In this document: positions 16,564 through 24,926 of the stretch, piece by piece
Numbering within the stretch: position 1 is the first letter of the stretch
How the letters are laid out: each line of letters opens with the position of its first letter
NCBI GenBank assembly: GCA_022509165.1
Contig: JAFLTT010000004.1
Location: 62,001-126,000, forward strand
Direction: 5' to 3'
DNA: 64,000 bases
From: Muribaculaceae bacterium
GTDB lineage: Bacteria; Bacteroidota; Bacteroidia; Bacteroidales; Muribaculaceae
Notes under the pieces: generated by a model
The model's database searches: none
Seen by the model: the letters and a program-made list of their open reading frames with translations, nothing else
Told to the model about the DNA's origin: nothing
Position numbers and translations under genes: made by a program

Positions 16564-17670
16564 TCAGTTGGTGGCAGCGAGCATTACCTTTATGTCTACA
16601 CTCGGCAGATTCAGGAAAGACCCGATTAGTTTGTCTACGAGTTTTCCTCTGAAAGTTATGATACCTTCCTGCACACCGGGTGTAGTGCCGATCATATGAT
16701 TGAGACCTCCTTTCATTATCACCTCGTCGAAGAAATTCACAATCACATTAGAGAGAGCCATAGCTACTGTGCGTGGCACTGAAATAGATGGATGAGTTTC
16801 CTGGAAATTCAGAAGGTAAACAGAGTCTTTGAGTGCCGGAGAAAGATTCTTCGGGAATTCGAAAGGCCTGGTGCACTCTCCGATCAGAATAACATCGGCG
16901 CTTTTCACACGGTTATATAATACCCGGGGATGTATTGCAATAGTGTTCAGATTATCACCACAAACTCTCTTTGCAGCCTGTAGGGCGGAGATATCATTGT
17001 TCATTAAAGTGACATATGCACCTGCTGCCATGGCCGCTTTAGCGGCTGAGTATACCACATTGCCGTCTCCTATGATCAGAACTTCGCAGGGGTTAATACC
17101 CGCCACACCCGCCAGTAGCACTCCTTTTCCTCCTCCCAGATATGAAAGGTATTCCTGGGCATAAATGATCGAGCCACGTCCGTCGATATCGTCGATGATA
17201 TTGGCGAATACGGGTTCATCATTATGGCTAAGTACATTGTCGAGGCACCCACATGTGATATCCTTATCCATCAAAGCCTTTATCACATTTACATCGAAAA
17301 GACCCGGGCCGGTCATGGTGAAAAGAGCAGCGCCTTTACGCATTTTATGTATATCGTGGGCATGAAGAGGCCGATAGGAGAGCACCACATCCGCTTTAAG
17401 GGCCTCACTGCGGGTAACGATATTTACACCATATTCACGGTAACTGGAATCAGGAAAACTTATATCTGTGGCGGCTCCTTTTTCCATCAACACTTTGATT
17501 CCACCGGAAGTAAGCAGTCCGGAGCCCTCCGGAGTCATCAGAAATCGTGTTTCGTCGGTGTTGGCGTAGTTTCCTACAAGCCCTAAAGTGAGTACCGGTT
17601 CGGTATTATCGAGTTCTACCGGTTTAAGTTGGGTTTGCAGTTCGATATCGGAGGTGGTCTTTTCGCTCAT
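16564..17670 (-). CDS. Alanine dehydrogenase/transhydrogenase-like protein
   Basis: Two-domain Rossmann protein of the alanine dehydrogenase/PntA family, 368 residues from MSEKTTSD. The N-terminal domain has ETRFLMTPEGSGLL; the NAD-binding part has EVLIIGDGNVVYSAAKAAMAAGA (GxGxxxxxxA-like) and later LNFQETHPSISVPRTVAMAL. In true alanine dehydrogenase a KEP-type lysine and a HLA-type histidine bind pyruvate; the equivalent places here read SYRPLHAHD and FTMTGPG, so substrate contacts are changed. Function may be a different 2-oxoacid or amino-acid reduction. A longer open frame upstream is excluded by a promoter whose start point lies inside it. Confidence 0.78.
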   Translation of the reverse strand: MSEKTTSDIELQTQLKPVELDNTEPVLTLGLVGNYANTDETRFLMTPEGSGLLTSGGIKVLMEKGAATDISFPDSSYREYGVNIVTRSEALKADVVLSYRPLHAHDIHKMRKGAALFTMTGPGLFDVNVIKALMDKDITCGCLDNVLSHNDEPVFANIIDDIDGRGSIIYAQEYLSYLGGGKGVLLAGVAGINPCEVLIIGDGNVVYSAAKAAMAAGAYVTLMNNDISALQAAKRVCGDNLNTIAIHPRVLYNRVKSADVILIGECTRPFEFPKNLSPALKDSVYLLNFQETHPSISVPRTVAMALSNVIVNFFDEVIMKGGLNHMIGTTPGVQEGIITFRGKLVDKLIGSFLNLPSVDIKVMLAATN

Positions 17671-17725
17671 GGTGTAAATATTAAGGGAGGAAAAAATAAA
17701 GCGGGATATTTTATTTATAGTCAAG

Positions 17726-17756
17726 CAAAGGTAAGTAAAACCAAGTTTTCTTGCAA
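17726..17756 (-). promoter_or_regulatory. Promoter of alanine-dehydrogenase-like gene
   Basis: On the minus strand: TTG at -33, a 20-base spacer, then TACCTTTG at -7. Transcription would start near 17718, giving a leader of about 48 bases and supporting the MSEKTTSD start. Confidence 0.68.
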
Positions 17757-17760
17757 TATG

Positions 17761-18297
17761 CTAACGGAATAGAGAAGGATAAGAAGAAATGAAACTTTCC
17801 ACATTGTCTTCAATCTGTTGTGAATTTTCCAGATCGTCGCCATGCCATTTTAATTTTGCCTCCATATAATAGGGCAGCCGGTCACATAGTTGCGTAAGTA
17901 CTTTCTGACGTATTTCATCATCTGATTTTCCTGCAACCAGAGGCCTGGTCTCGTTTTCTGCCTGTAGGCGTGAAATGAGAACGGGGGTAGAAGTCTCGAG
18001 GAAAATTGTGATTCCTTTACTGTTGATGAACTCCATATTGTCGCAATGGCAGGGCGTGCCTCCTCCGCATGCTATCACAGAGTTGGGATATTCTTCGGCT
18101 GCTTTATGAAGCATTTCTTTTTCGAGGATCCGGAATTGTTCTTCACCTTTTTCGGCAAATATTTCACGTATAGTTTTTCCCGACTGCTCCTCTATAAAAG
18201 CATCCAGGTCGACGAAGGGAGTATTGAGTCTTTGGGCCAGTGCTTTTCCGAAAGTGGTTTTACCGGAGGCCATATATCCGATTATGAAAAGAGTCAT
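17761..18297 (-). CDS. aroK: Shikimate kinase
   Basis: Phosphorylates shikimate at the 3-hydroxyl in the chorismate pathway. The Walker A loop is GYMASGKTTFG, followed by the shikimate-binding LDAFIEEQSGKTI with EIFAEKGEEQFR. The ACGGGTPCH motif is the Walker B-like/substrate loop, and the lid arginine lies in NETRPLVAG. 178 residues is typical. aroQ lies 3.4 kb away on the other strand, so the pathway genes are dispersed. Confidence 0.94.
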   Translation of the reverse strand: MTLFIIGYMASGKTTFGKALAQRLNTPFVDLDAFIEEQSGKTIREIFAEKGEEQFRILEKEMLHKAAEEYPNSVIACGGGTPCHCDNMEFINSKGITIFLETSTPVLISRLQAENETRPLVAGKSDDEIRQKVLTQLCDRLPYYMEAKLKWHGDDLENSQQIEDNVESFISSYPSLFR

Positions 18298-18654
18298 CTT
18301 CAGAATAGGTTGAAATCAATTGTCTTGGGGCAACAATAAATATGATGCTAAATTAAGGAAAAAACTGAAAAGATGCTTAAAGACTTAAGAAAGCTTCTCA
18401 GCTACTACCCGGTTTAAAACCGGAATGTATAGCAGTAATCGTAATTCACTTACTTAAAGAGGATGTTCTAATTAAGTGATGAGAAAAAAGGAAGGGGAAG
18501 GGGTGAACCTTTTGGAGGAAAGTATGTTATGATTAATGAGAGGCAATGCTTCATCTTGCTCTTAAATATAAGTGATTGAATTTCAATCAAGATAATTTTA
18601 GAGTGATATAACCAAAAGAAAAACGTTCAACTAAATAAATTTAAAGAAACAGAA
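18298..18654. other. Intergenic region between aroK and ahpC
   Basis: A 357-base A+T-rich divergent spacer. It holds a 15-base palindrome CCGGTTTAAAACCGG at 18409-18423 and a near-perfect palindrome GATTGAATTTCAATC at 18574-18588. The latter lies just before a TAATTTTA (18593-18600) that resembles a weak -7 box for ahpC. No open frame worth calling was seen. The palindromes are candidate operators for peroxide control. Confidence 0.5.
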
Positions 18655-19221
18655 ATGGAACCAATAATCAATGCAAAATTACCTGAATTCAGGGTTCAGG
18701 CTTATCATAACGGTGAATTCAAGGAAGTAACCAACAAGGATGTAGAAGGCAAATGGGCAATCTTTTTCTTCTATCCTGCAGACTTTACTTTCGTTTGTCC
18801 TACCGAACTTGAAGACCTTCAGAGCAAATATGCCCAGTTGAAGGAAATGGGTGTGGAGGTTTATTCAGTAAGCACCGACTCACATTTCGTTCACAAGGCA
18901 TGGCATGACACTTCCGACAGGATCAAAAAGATTGAATACCCGATGCTGGCAGACCCCACAGGCCTTTTGGCACGTGCATTTGGTGTAATGATTGAGGAAG
19001 ATGGTATGGCTTACAGAGGTACTTTCGTTATTAACCCTGAGGGCTTGGTAAAGATTGTTGAAATCAACGACAACAATATCGGCCGTAATGCAGACGAACT
19101 TGTACGTAAGGTTGAAGCTGCTCAATTTGTAGCTGCTCACCCCGGTGATGTATGTCCTGCAAAATGGAAGAAAGGTGCTGAGACTCTGCAGCCAAGTATC
19201 GACCTCGTAGGTAAACTCTGA
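18655..19221 (+). CDS. ahpC: Alkyl hydroperoxide reductase subunit C (peroxiredoxin)
   Basis: Typical 2-Cys peroxiredoxin that reduces hydrogen peroxide and organic peroxides in the cytoplasm. The peroxidatic cysteine is Cys48 in DFTFVCPTEL and the resolving cysteine is Cys167 in PGDVCPAKW. The 188-residue length and YRGTFVINPEG region fit the AhpC/Prx1 class. Its reductase AhpF is encoded 269 bases downstream, separated by a strong terminator and a repeat cluster, so ahpC can be expressed in excess over ahpF. Confidence 0.97.
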   Translation: MEPIINAKLPEFRVQAYHNGEFKEVTNKDVEGKWAIFFFYPADFTFVCPTELEDLQSKYAQLKEMGVEVYSVSTDSHFVHKAWHDTSDRIKKIEYPMLADPTGLLARAFGVMIEEDGMAYRGTFVINPEGLVKIVEINDNNIGRNADELVRKVEAAQFVAAHPGDVCPAKWKKGAETLQPSIDLVGKL

Positions 19222-19258
19222 TACTTATAGGAACTATTCGTTTTTAGATACTAAGAAG

Positions 19259-19287
19259 GAAGGCTGCCCGTTACCGGACAGCCTTTT
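19259..19287 (+). terminator. Terminator of ahpC
   Basis: Hairpin AGGCTGCCCG / CGGACAGCCT with a 4-base loop (one mismatch) followed by TTTT. It lies about 35 bases after the ahpC stop and should make ahpF transcription partly independent. Confidence 0.75.
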
Positions 19288-19291
19288 AAAC

Positions 19292-19480
19292 AATTACTTA
19301 AACAATAAGTATTGAACAATAAACATTAAGTAGAATTACTTAAACAATAAGTATTGAACAATAAACAATAAGTAGAATAGTATTATCCTGCGGTAAACGA
19401 TAAACGAAATACGAAGAACGTTAATAGATTAGTATTATCCTGCGGTAAACGAGAAACGAGAAACGGAAAACGATTAACAT
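19292..19480 (+). repeat. Tandem A+T-rich repeats between ahpC and ahpF
   Basis: Two adjacent repeats of about 41 bases (ACTTAAACAATAAGTATTG..., second copy differing at about one position) are followed by two copies of a second unit that begins AGTATTATCCTGCGGTAAAC and continues with AAACGA-like runs. The AACAATAAACAATAAGT part is shared with the array at 38222-38403. No open frame or obvious promoter consensus stands out. Confidence 0.7.
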
Positions 19481-19490
19481 AATAGAAAAG

Positions 19491-21047
19491 ATGATATTAG
19501 ATGACAATATATTGGCTCAGGTGAAGCAAGTTTTTGCCGGCCTAAAACATGACTATATATTCAAGGTGGCTTGTAATTCCGCTACTGATATAGGAAAGGA
19601 GATGGTGGAATTCTTCACGCAGTTTGCAAGCACTTCCCAGAAAATTGGGATAGAAGTGATGGATATAAATTCCGATAAAGCCGTCACCTCAATAATCCGG
19701 GATAAAGTGCCGACCGGTATCAGTTTCAGGATGATACCCGGGGGACATGAATTCACTTCTTTGCTTCTGGCAGTGCTGAATGCCGACGGGCAGGGAAAGA
19801 CATTGCCTGATGAAGCCACAATATCCCGTATTAAGAGGCTGAAAGGTGAGATTTCCCTTACTACTTATGCATCCCTGGAATGTACAAATTGTCCGGACGT
19901 AGTGCAGGCTCTTAACCAGATGGCACTTTACAACGATAATATCGCATCAGAGACTGTAGACGGTAACCTGGCCGTGGCTGAGGTTGAGGCATTAGGAGTT
20001 AAGTCCGTTCCTACAGTTTTTGCCAATGGAGAGCAACTCTGGGTAGGAAAGGGTTCGTTAGGTGAAATTCTCGATAAACTGGAAGAGAAATTCGGTAGTT
20101 ATGAGTCCACAGAATCGGCTACACCTAAGGAATTTGACCTTCTGGTAATTGGTGGAGGTCCGGCCGGAGCAGCTTCTGCCATATATTCTGCACGTAAAGG
20201 TATAAAGGTAGGCGTAATAGCTCAGAGAGTGGGTGGACAAGTGAAGGAAACCACCGGCATTGAAAATGTAATATCAGTGCTTCACACCACCGGCGAAAAA
20301 CTTGCAGCCGATTTAAAATTGCACATGCAGGATTATCCTATCGAAATATTCGATTCACGCACAGTGGAAGAAGTGGAACTCAAGGATAAGACCAAAAGAG
20401 TGAAAGTGAAAGGTGGAGAACTTTTCACAGCACCCCAGGTGATAATTGCTACGGGTGCCAGATGGAGAAGGATGAATGTGGAGGGTGAATCTGATTATAT
20501 TGGTCATGGAATAGGTTTCTGTGTACATTGTGATGGACCCTTCTTCAAAGATAAGGATGTAGCCGTGATAGGAGGAGGCAACTCAGGTATAGAGGCAGCC
20601 ATTGATCTTGCCCAGGTGTGCCGCCATGTAGATGTATTTGAGTTTCTCGACGTACTTAAGGCCGACACCGTACTTCAGGAAAAGGTAAAGACTTTGCCGA
20701 ATGTCAGCATTCATTTATCGCAACAGGTAGTAAAAGTAACCGGCGACGGCAAGACACTTGAGGGTCTGGATGTGAAAGACCGCGTAACAGGTGAAGTGAA
20801 ACATTATAAAGAAGACGGCATATTTATCCAGATAGGTTTGCAACCCAATAGCGAGGTGTTTGTACCTCAAGTAGGTTCCAATGGTCGTGGAGAAATCGAG
20901 ATAGATGCTTTTTGCCGCACCGACATCCCGGGAGTATATGCTGCGGGAGATGTGAGCAGTGTTCCATTCAAGCAGATTATCATAGCCATGGGAGAAGGAG
21001 CCAAGGCAGCTCTTTCAGCCTTTGACGACCGTATCCGCACTCTCTGA
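19491..21047 (+). CDS. ahpF: Alkyl hydroperoxide reductase subunit F
   Basis: NADH-dependent disulfide reductase that recycles AhpC. The N-terminal tandem thioredoxin-fold domain (about 1-200) carries the redox pair in LECTNCPDVV. The flavoprotein domain begins with the FAD-binding LLVIGGGPAGAASAIYSA, has the second redox pair CVHCDGPFF and the NAD-binding VAVIGGGNSGIEAA. It ends GVYAAGDVSSVPFKQIIIAMGEGAKAA in the family pattern. 518 residues is full length. It follows ahpC after a terminator and repeats. Confidence 0.97.
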   Translation: MILDDNILAQVKQVFAGLKHDYIFKVACNSATDIGKEMVEFFTQFASTSQKIGIEVMDINSDKAVTSIIRDKVPTGISFRMIPGGHEFTSLLLAVLNADGQGKTLPDEATISRIKRLKGEISLTTYASLECTNCPDVVQALNQMALYNDNIASETVDGNLAVAEVEALGVKSVPTVFANGEQLWVGKGSLGEILDKLEEKFGSYESTESATPKEFDLLVIGGGPAGAASAIYSARKGIKVGVIAQRVGGQVKETTGIENVISVLHTTGEKLAADLKLHMQDYPIEIFDSRTVEEVELKDKTKRVKVKGGELFTAPQVIIATGARWRRMNVEGESDYIGHGIGFCVHCDGPFFKDKDVAVIGGGNSGIEAAIDLAQVCRHVDVFEFLDVLKADTVLQEKVKTLPNVSIHLSQQVVKVTGDGKTLEGLDVKDRVTGEVKHYKEDGIFIQIGLQPNSEVFVPQVGSNGRGEIEIDAFCRTDIPGVYAAGDVSSVPFKQIIIAMGEGAKAALSAFDDRIRTL

Positions 21048-21070
21048 GGATTCAGAGTTTATAAATAAAA

Positions 21071-21108
21071 AAAGAGAGGCTCTTATCGATAGATAAGAGC
21101 CTCTCTTT
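21071..21108. terminator. Bidirectional terminator between ahpF and tRNA-Ser
   Basis: A perfect 17-base stem (arms starting AAAGAGAGGCTC and ending GAGCCTCTCTTT) with a 4-base loop, flanked by A and T runs on both sides. It can end ahpF on the plus strand and tRNA-Ser on the minus strand. Confidence 0.85.
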
Positions 21109-21113
21109 ATAAG

Positions 21114-21203
21114 TGGCGGAGAGGACGAGATTCGAACTCGTGGTAGGATTACTCCTACGACAGTTTAGCAAACTGTTGGTTTCAGCCACTCACCCACCTC
21201 TCC
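21114..21203 (-). tRNA. tRNA-Ser (anticodon GCT)
   Basis: Read on the minus strand: acceptor GGAGAGG pairs with CCTCTCC, anticodon loop TTGCTAA in an ACAGT/ACTGT stem, a long variable arm (GTAGGAGTAATCCTAC) typical of serine tRNA, T arm with GTTCGAATC, and an encoded CCA end. Decodes AGC/AGU. Confidence 0.95.
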
Positions 21204-21318
21204 ATGATTCTGGGCTTCACTGAAGCGAGTGCAAAGTTATGCATAAAAATCGAGTAATGCAAGAAAAGAATACAAATTTTAGGATAAAGCAAAAGAATGA
21301 AAATTTTTTCGATAAAAA

Positions 21319-21350
21319 TTTGTGTTTAGAGAAAAAACTTTTTAATTTTG
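21319..21350 (+). promoter_or_regulatory. Promoter of the tRNA-Val pair
   Basis: TTTG at -33, exactly 20 bases, then TAATTTTG at -7: the full Bacteroidetes vegetative promoter. The first tRNA-Val begins 12 bases later. Confidence 0.8.
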
Positions 21351-21361
21351 CACTCGCAATC

Positions 21362-21436
21362 GGGCGTTTAGCTCAGCTGGTTTAGAGCATCTGCCTTACA
21401 AGCAGAGGGTCTGCGGTTCGAATCCGTAAACGCCCA
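21362..21436 (+). tRNA. tRNA-Val (anticodon TAC), copy 1
   Basis: Acceptor GGGCGTT/AACGCCC with discriminator A, D arm GCTCAGCTGG, anticodon loop CTTACAA in TCTGC/GCAGA, and T arm GGTTCGAATCC. CCA is not encoded. Identical to the second copy 23 bases downstream. Confidence 0.96.
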
Positions 21437-21459
21437 CCGAAAGCAGCCATACATGGCAC

Positions 21460-21534
21460 GGGCGTTTAGCTCAGCTGGTTTAGAGCATCTGCCTTACAAG
21501 CAGAGGGTCTGCGGTTCGAATCCGTAAACGCCCA
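21460..21534 (+). tRNA. tRNA-Val (anticodon TAC), copy 2
   Basis: Base-for-base identical 75-nucleotide duplicate of the preceding tRNA-Val, sharing one promoter upstream and one terminator downstream; presumably a single precursor RNA. Confidence 0.96.
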
Positions 21535-21558
21535 CTTTCCCCAAACTTTGTATTTTTC

Positions 21559-21595
21559 AAGACCGGACACTCCGTGAGGATAGTCCGGTCTTTAT
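21559..21595 (+). terminator. Terminator of tRNA-Val operon
   Basis: Stem AAGACCGGAC / GTCCGGTCTT, perfect over 10 bases with a 14-base loop, followed by TAT. It separates the tRNAs from aroQ. Confidence 0.75.
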
Positions 21596-21639
21596 AACAT
21601 ATCGGGGATTCTTAGATCTAATTTACACAACCACCACTT

Positions 21640-22062
21640 ATGATTGCAATAATAAATGGCCCCAACCTTAACCTCTTGGGGAAACGGCAACCGGAAATAT
21701 ATGGTAAAGAAAATTTCGAGGATGTGCTGCGCAAACTCCGCGAGCGTTTCCCCGACACTCCTATTGAATACTTCCAGTCAAACTGCGAAGGGGAATTAAT
21801 CAGCCATCTGCATAAATTGGGATATGAAAGGGAAGACTGTCGCGGCATTGTGATAAATCCCGGGGCATATTCGCATTATTCTTATGCCATAGCCGATGCC
21901 ATCACTTCCATACCGGTACCTGTGGTAGAGGTGCATATATCCAATATAATGAGTCGCGACGAGTTTCGTCATCAGTCGGTCACCGCTCCCGGGTGTAAAG
22001 GAATGCTCACAGGCTTTGGCATGGAGGGTTATGCAATGGCTGTGTCTTATCTTCTGGCATGA
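21640..22062 (+). CDS. aroQ: Type II 3-dehydroquinate dehydratase
   Basis: Dodecameric dehydratase giving 3-dehydroshikimate in the shikimate pathway. INGPNLNLLGKRQPEIYG holds the catalytic loop (Arg and Tyr); the NPGAYSHYSYAIADA, VEVHISN and GFGMEGYAMA regions complete the active site. 140 residues is standard. The stop overlaps the methyltransferase start by 4 bases, so the pair is translationally coupled although the functions look unrelated. Confidence 0.96.
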   Translation: MIAIINGPNLNLLGKRQPEIYGKENFEDVLRKLRERFPDTPIEYFQSNCEGELISHLHKLGYEREDCRGIVINPGAYSHYSYAIADAITSIPVPVVEVHISNIMSRDEFRHQSVTAPGCKGMLTGFGMEGYAMAVSYLLA

Positions 22063-22718
22063 CACCTGAACTCGAGGATTATATAGAAAGACATATCTCG
22101 CCTGAGCCTGAAGCTCTGGCCCGGATAGACCGTCGTACCAATCTTTATAAAGTGAATGGAAGGATGTGTTCGGGCCATATCCAGGGGCGTCTTCTGAAGA
22201 TGCTCACCGCGATGATTCACCCTAAAAGAGTGCTTGAACTTGGCACTTTCACCGGATACTCTGCACTGTGCATAGCTGAGGCATTGGATGAAGGAGCCGA
22301 AATTCATACCATCGAGGCCGATGATGAATTAGAAGAAGAAATCCTCCTCAATCTTGCGTCTTCACCTCATGGAGGGAAGGTGACACTCCATATAGGAGAT
22401 GCTTTGGAAGAGATGGATAAATGGGATGACCATACATTCGACATGGCTGTGATAGATGCCGATAAACGTCAGTATCCCGAATATTTCAAAAAACTTCTAA
22501 GGTTGGTAAGGCCCGGAGGCTACATAATTGCCGACAATACTTTATGGGATGGGCATGTGACCGAAACGGGCAAACATTCATCTCAGACAAAGGGAATAAT
22601 AGAATTCAATGATCTTGTGGTTAATACCCCCGGAGTGGAGGTATGTATCCTCCCGGTGAGAGATGGGTTGACTCTTATAAGGGTGAAAGAAGAGGTCTAT
22701 AATAAGAAACCGGAATAA
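22059..22718 (+). CDS. Class I SAM-dependent O-methyltransferase (caffeoyl-CoA OMT family)
   Basis: Soluble O-methyltransferase of 219 residues. Motif I is VLELGTFTGYSALCIA (SAM binding); the metal/substrate-binding acids are in MAVIDADKRQYPEYF and YIIADNTLWDGHV. This is the cation-dependent CCoAMT-like family common in bacteria; the physiological substrate is generally unknown. It is coupled to aroQ upstream and followed by rbfA after 49 bases. Confidence 0.9.
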   Translation: MTPELEDYIERHISPEPEALARIDRRTNLYKVNGRMCSGHIQGRLLKMLTAMIHPKRVLELGTFTGYSALCIAEALDEGAEIHTIEADDELEEEILLNLASSPHGGKVTLHIGDALEEMDKWDDHTFDMAVIDADKRQYPEYFKKLLRLVRPGGYIIADNTLWDGHVTETGKHSSQTKGIIEFNDLVVNTPGVEVCILPVRDGLTLIRVKEEVYNKKPE

Positions 22719-22767
22719 ACGATAACCGCTTGCCGAGTGTTATTATAAGAAACAAACAACAGAAATT

Positions 22768-23139
22768 ATGGAAAGCAAAAGACAAGCAAAGATCGCACGT
22801 TTGATCCAGAAAGAATTGAGCGAGATATTCCGTCAGCAGACCTCTGCATTAGGAGGTGTGATAGTAAGTGTAAGTCAGGTACGCATTACTCCCGACCTGA
22901 GCATAGCAAAGGCCTATCTCAGTATTTTCCCACCTGAAAGAAGTTCAGAAATATTGGAAAATATCAAGAAACAGGCAAAGACAGTGAGGTATGAACTTGC
23001 ACAGAACGTTAAGGAAGTGTTGAGAAAATGCCCGGAACTGCAATTTTATCTCGACGATTCGTTAGATTATATAGAGAATATAGACAGATTGTTAGGCCCT
23101 CATAAAGAAGGCACAGAAGAGAGAAAAGAAGAAGCATGA
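22768..23139 (+). CDS. rbfA: Ribosome-binding factor A
   Basis: Assembly factor for the 30S subunit that binds near helix 1 of 16S rRNA. The 123 residues show the KH-like fold with RLIQKELSEIFRQQ at the start, VSVSQVRITPDLSIAKAYLS in the centre and LQFYLDDSLDYIENIDRLL near the end. The C-terminal tail is charged. The stop overlaps the permease start by 4 bases. Confidence 0.95.
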   Translation: MESKRQAKIARLIQKELSEIFRQQTSALGGVIVSVSQVRITPDLSIAKAYLSIFPPERSSEILENIKKQAKTVRYELAQNVKEVLRKCPELQFYLDDSLDYIENIDRLLGPHKEGTEERKEEA

Positions 23140-24377
23140 GAGGAGCGCCTCTGGCACTCGGAATAGCATGGCGTTACCTTTGTGCGCCAAAGACGCACGG
23201 AGCAGTCAACGCAATATCAATAATATCGGTGGTGGGAGTTGCAGTAGCAACTGCCGCCATCGTCATTGTGTTGTCGGTTTTCAATGGATTCCGTCATCAC
23301 CTAAACGCTCGTCTTGATACCCTCACTGCAGATGTGACCGTAACACCGGCTTACGGAAAAACGATATCATCGGGAGATTCTCTTGCCACCATGCTTAAGG
23401 GAATACCTGAGATAGATGAGGCAATGGCCGAGGTCACTGACAATGCTCTTGTGATAGCCGGTACGAAAGAGATGCCGGTTACCCTCAAGGGTGTCACACC
23501 CGAAGTTTTTGGCAGAATCACCGGAATAGATTCCCTGTTGCTTGACGGTACTCCGGTGTCGGGATATAGTTTGAAAGAGTCATCTCTTTCAGTAGGAGTG
23601 GCCCAGCGTCTTGGTGTGTATAATCCCGGAGAGCAGTTATTCGTGTTTGCTCCAAAACGAAAAGGGCGCGTCAACATGGCGAATCCTGCAGCCTCTTTTG
23701 TCACCGATTCCCTGGAAGCAAGTTCGGTTTTCCGCAGCATGCAGACAGAATTCGATGAAAACACAGTGATATGCGACATAAGTGTGGCGCGAGAAATGTT
23801 TCAATATGAGGATGAAGCCACCTCTATATTGTTGAAACTTGTCCCGGGCGCAGACATCGGAGCCACAACTGAAAAAATCAGGAAGATTCTGGGTGAGGAA
23901 TTCGTGGTAAAAGACCGGATGGAGCAGCAGGAAATAAATTTCCGTATGGTGGCGATAGAGAAATGGCTTACCTTTACTTTGCTTACGTTTATATTGGTGA
24001 TAGCCTCGTTCAATATCATAAGTACTTTATGTATGCTTATACTGGACAAAGGAGGGAACCTTCACACCTTGTCATACATCGGAATGAGCCGAAACCGGGT
24101 TGGATCCATCTTCTGGTGGGAAAGTCTGCTTGTGACTTTTAGCGGTGCTCTTTGCGGTGTAATTATAGGTGTGGGTGTGTCGCTGCTACAAGAAAAGTTC
24201 AGTCTTATAAAGCTTGCGGGCGACCCGTCAAGCCTTGTAATACAGGCATATCCGGTAAAAGTGGAATGGCTTGATATAGGTGTAACGATGATACCGGTGC
24301 TGGTGATAGGCCTATTGACGGCATGGATCAGTCGTGTCTTTGCAATAGGGCGATTGAGCCCTTTTGTAGCAAAATGA
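23136..24377 (+). CDS. FtsX-like/LolC-E-type ABC transporter permease
   Basis: Inner-membrane permease of the lipoprotein-release/MacB type, 413 residues. One N-terminal helix (about 26-49, AISIISVVGVAVATAAIVIVLSV) is followed by a periplasmic domain of about 220 residues. Three C-terminal helices follow around 277-301, 323-346 and 380-403. SVFNGFRHHLNARL and SYIGMSRNRVGSIFWWES are typical coupling-region motifs. No ATPase is encoded beside it, as often in Bacteroidetes. A LolCE-like role in lipoprotein sorting is plausible but the partner is unknown. Confidence 0.85.
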   Translation: MRGAPLALGIAWRYLCAPKTHGAVNAISIISVVGVAVATAAIVIVLSVFNGFRHHLNARLDTLTADVTVTPAYGKTISSGDSLATMLKGIPEIDEAMAEVTDNALVIAGTKEMPVTLKGVTPEVFGRITGIDSLLLDGTPVSGYSLKESSLSVGVAQRLGVYNPGEQLFVFAPKRKGRVNMANPAASFVTDSLEASSVFRSMQTEFDENTVICDISVAREMFQYEDEATSILLKLVPGADIGATTEKIRKILGEEFVVKDRMEQQEINFRMVAIEKWLTFTLLTFILVIASFNIISTLCMLILDKGGNLHTLSYIGMSRNRVGSIFWWESLLVTFSGALCGVIIGVGVSLLQEKFSLIKLAGDPSSLVIQAYPVKVEWLDIGVTMIPVLVIGLLTAWISRVFAIGRLSPFVAK

Positions 24378-24420
24378 TATTTTTTAACTAAAAAAATTAT
24401 GATTTGAAGAAAAAGTATCA

Positions 24421-24428
24421 TATATTTG
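24421..24428 (+). promoter_or_regulatory. -7 box (TATATTTG) of lrp-like gene
   Basis: Good TAnnTTTG match 23 bases before the chosen ATG. It excludes the upstream in-frame ATG at 24404 as start. A TTTG at 24403-24406 is closer than the usual spacing. Confidence 0.5.
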
Positions 24429-24451
24429 CACTTCATTGCCAAAAAATAAAC

Positions 24452-24919
24452 ATGGAAAAAGTAGACAATCTTGACAAAAGGATACTCAACATTATCATGA
24501 ACAATGCCCGTATCCCTTCAAAGGATGTGGCCATAGATTGTGGGGTATCAAGAGCGGCGATTCATCAGAGAATCCAGAGGCTCATTGAAATGAAGGTAAT
24601 TACCGGTTCGGGTTACACAGTCAATCCTAGGATTTTAGGATATAACACTTGCACCTATATCGGAGTAAGCCTGGAGAAAGGATCAATGTATCGTGAAGTT
24701 GTGAGACAACTTGAGGAGATACCGGAAGTAGTGGAATGTCATTATACCACGGGACCGTATTCGATGCTCATCAAGGTATATGCTCAAGACAACCAACATC
24801 TAATGCAATTGCTCAACGACAGGATTCAACACATCCCGGGAGTGACTGAAACAGAAACACTCATTTCGCTCGAACAAAGCATGAACCGACAAATCAATAT
24901 CCCGGTGGAAGAGTATTGA
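24452..24919 (+). CDS. Lrp/AsnC family transcriptional regulator
   Basis: Feast/famine-type regulator of 155 residues. The N-terminal winged HTH reads LDKRILNIIMNNARIPSKDVA with CGVSRAAIHQRIQRL as recognition region; the C-terminal RAM domain contains EEIPEVVECHYTTGPYSMLIKV and the final IPGVTETETLISLE. Effectors are typically amino acids bound at the dimer interface. It has its own promoter and reads into the membrane-protein gene 8 bases later, so it may control that gene. Confidence 0.9.
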   Translation: MEKVDNLDKRILNIIMNNARIPSKDVAIDCGVSRAAIHQRIQRLIEMKVITGSGYTVNPRILGYNTCTYIGVSLEKGSMYREVVRQLEEIPEVVECHYTTGPYSMLIKVYAQDNQHLMQLLNDRIQHIPGVTETETLISLEQSMNRQINIPVEEY

Positions 24920-24926
24920 AAAACTA

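Noticed and set aside
21301-21361. A+T-rich stretch before tRNA-Val as a possible origin-like region
   Set aside because: It is fully explained by the TTTG/TAATTTTG promoter; no DnaA-box cluster was seen.
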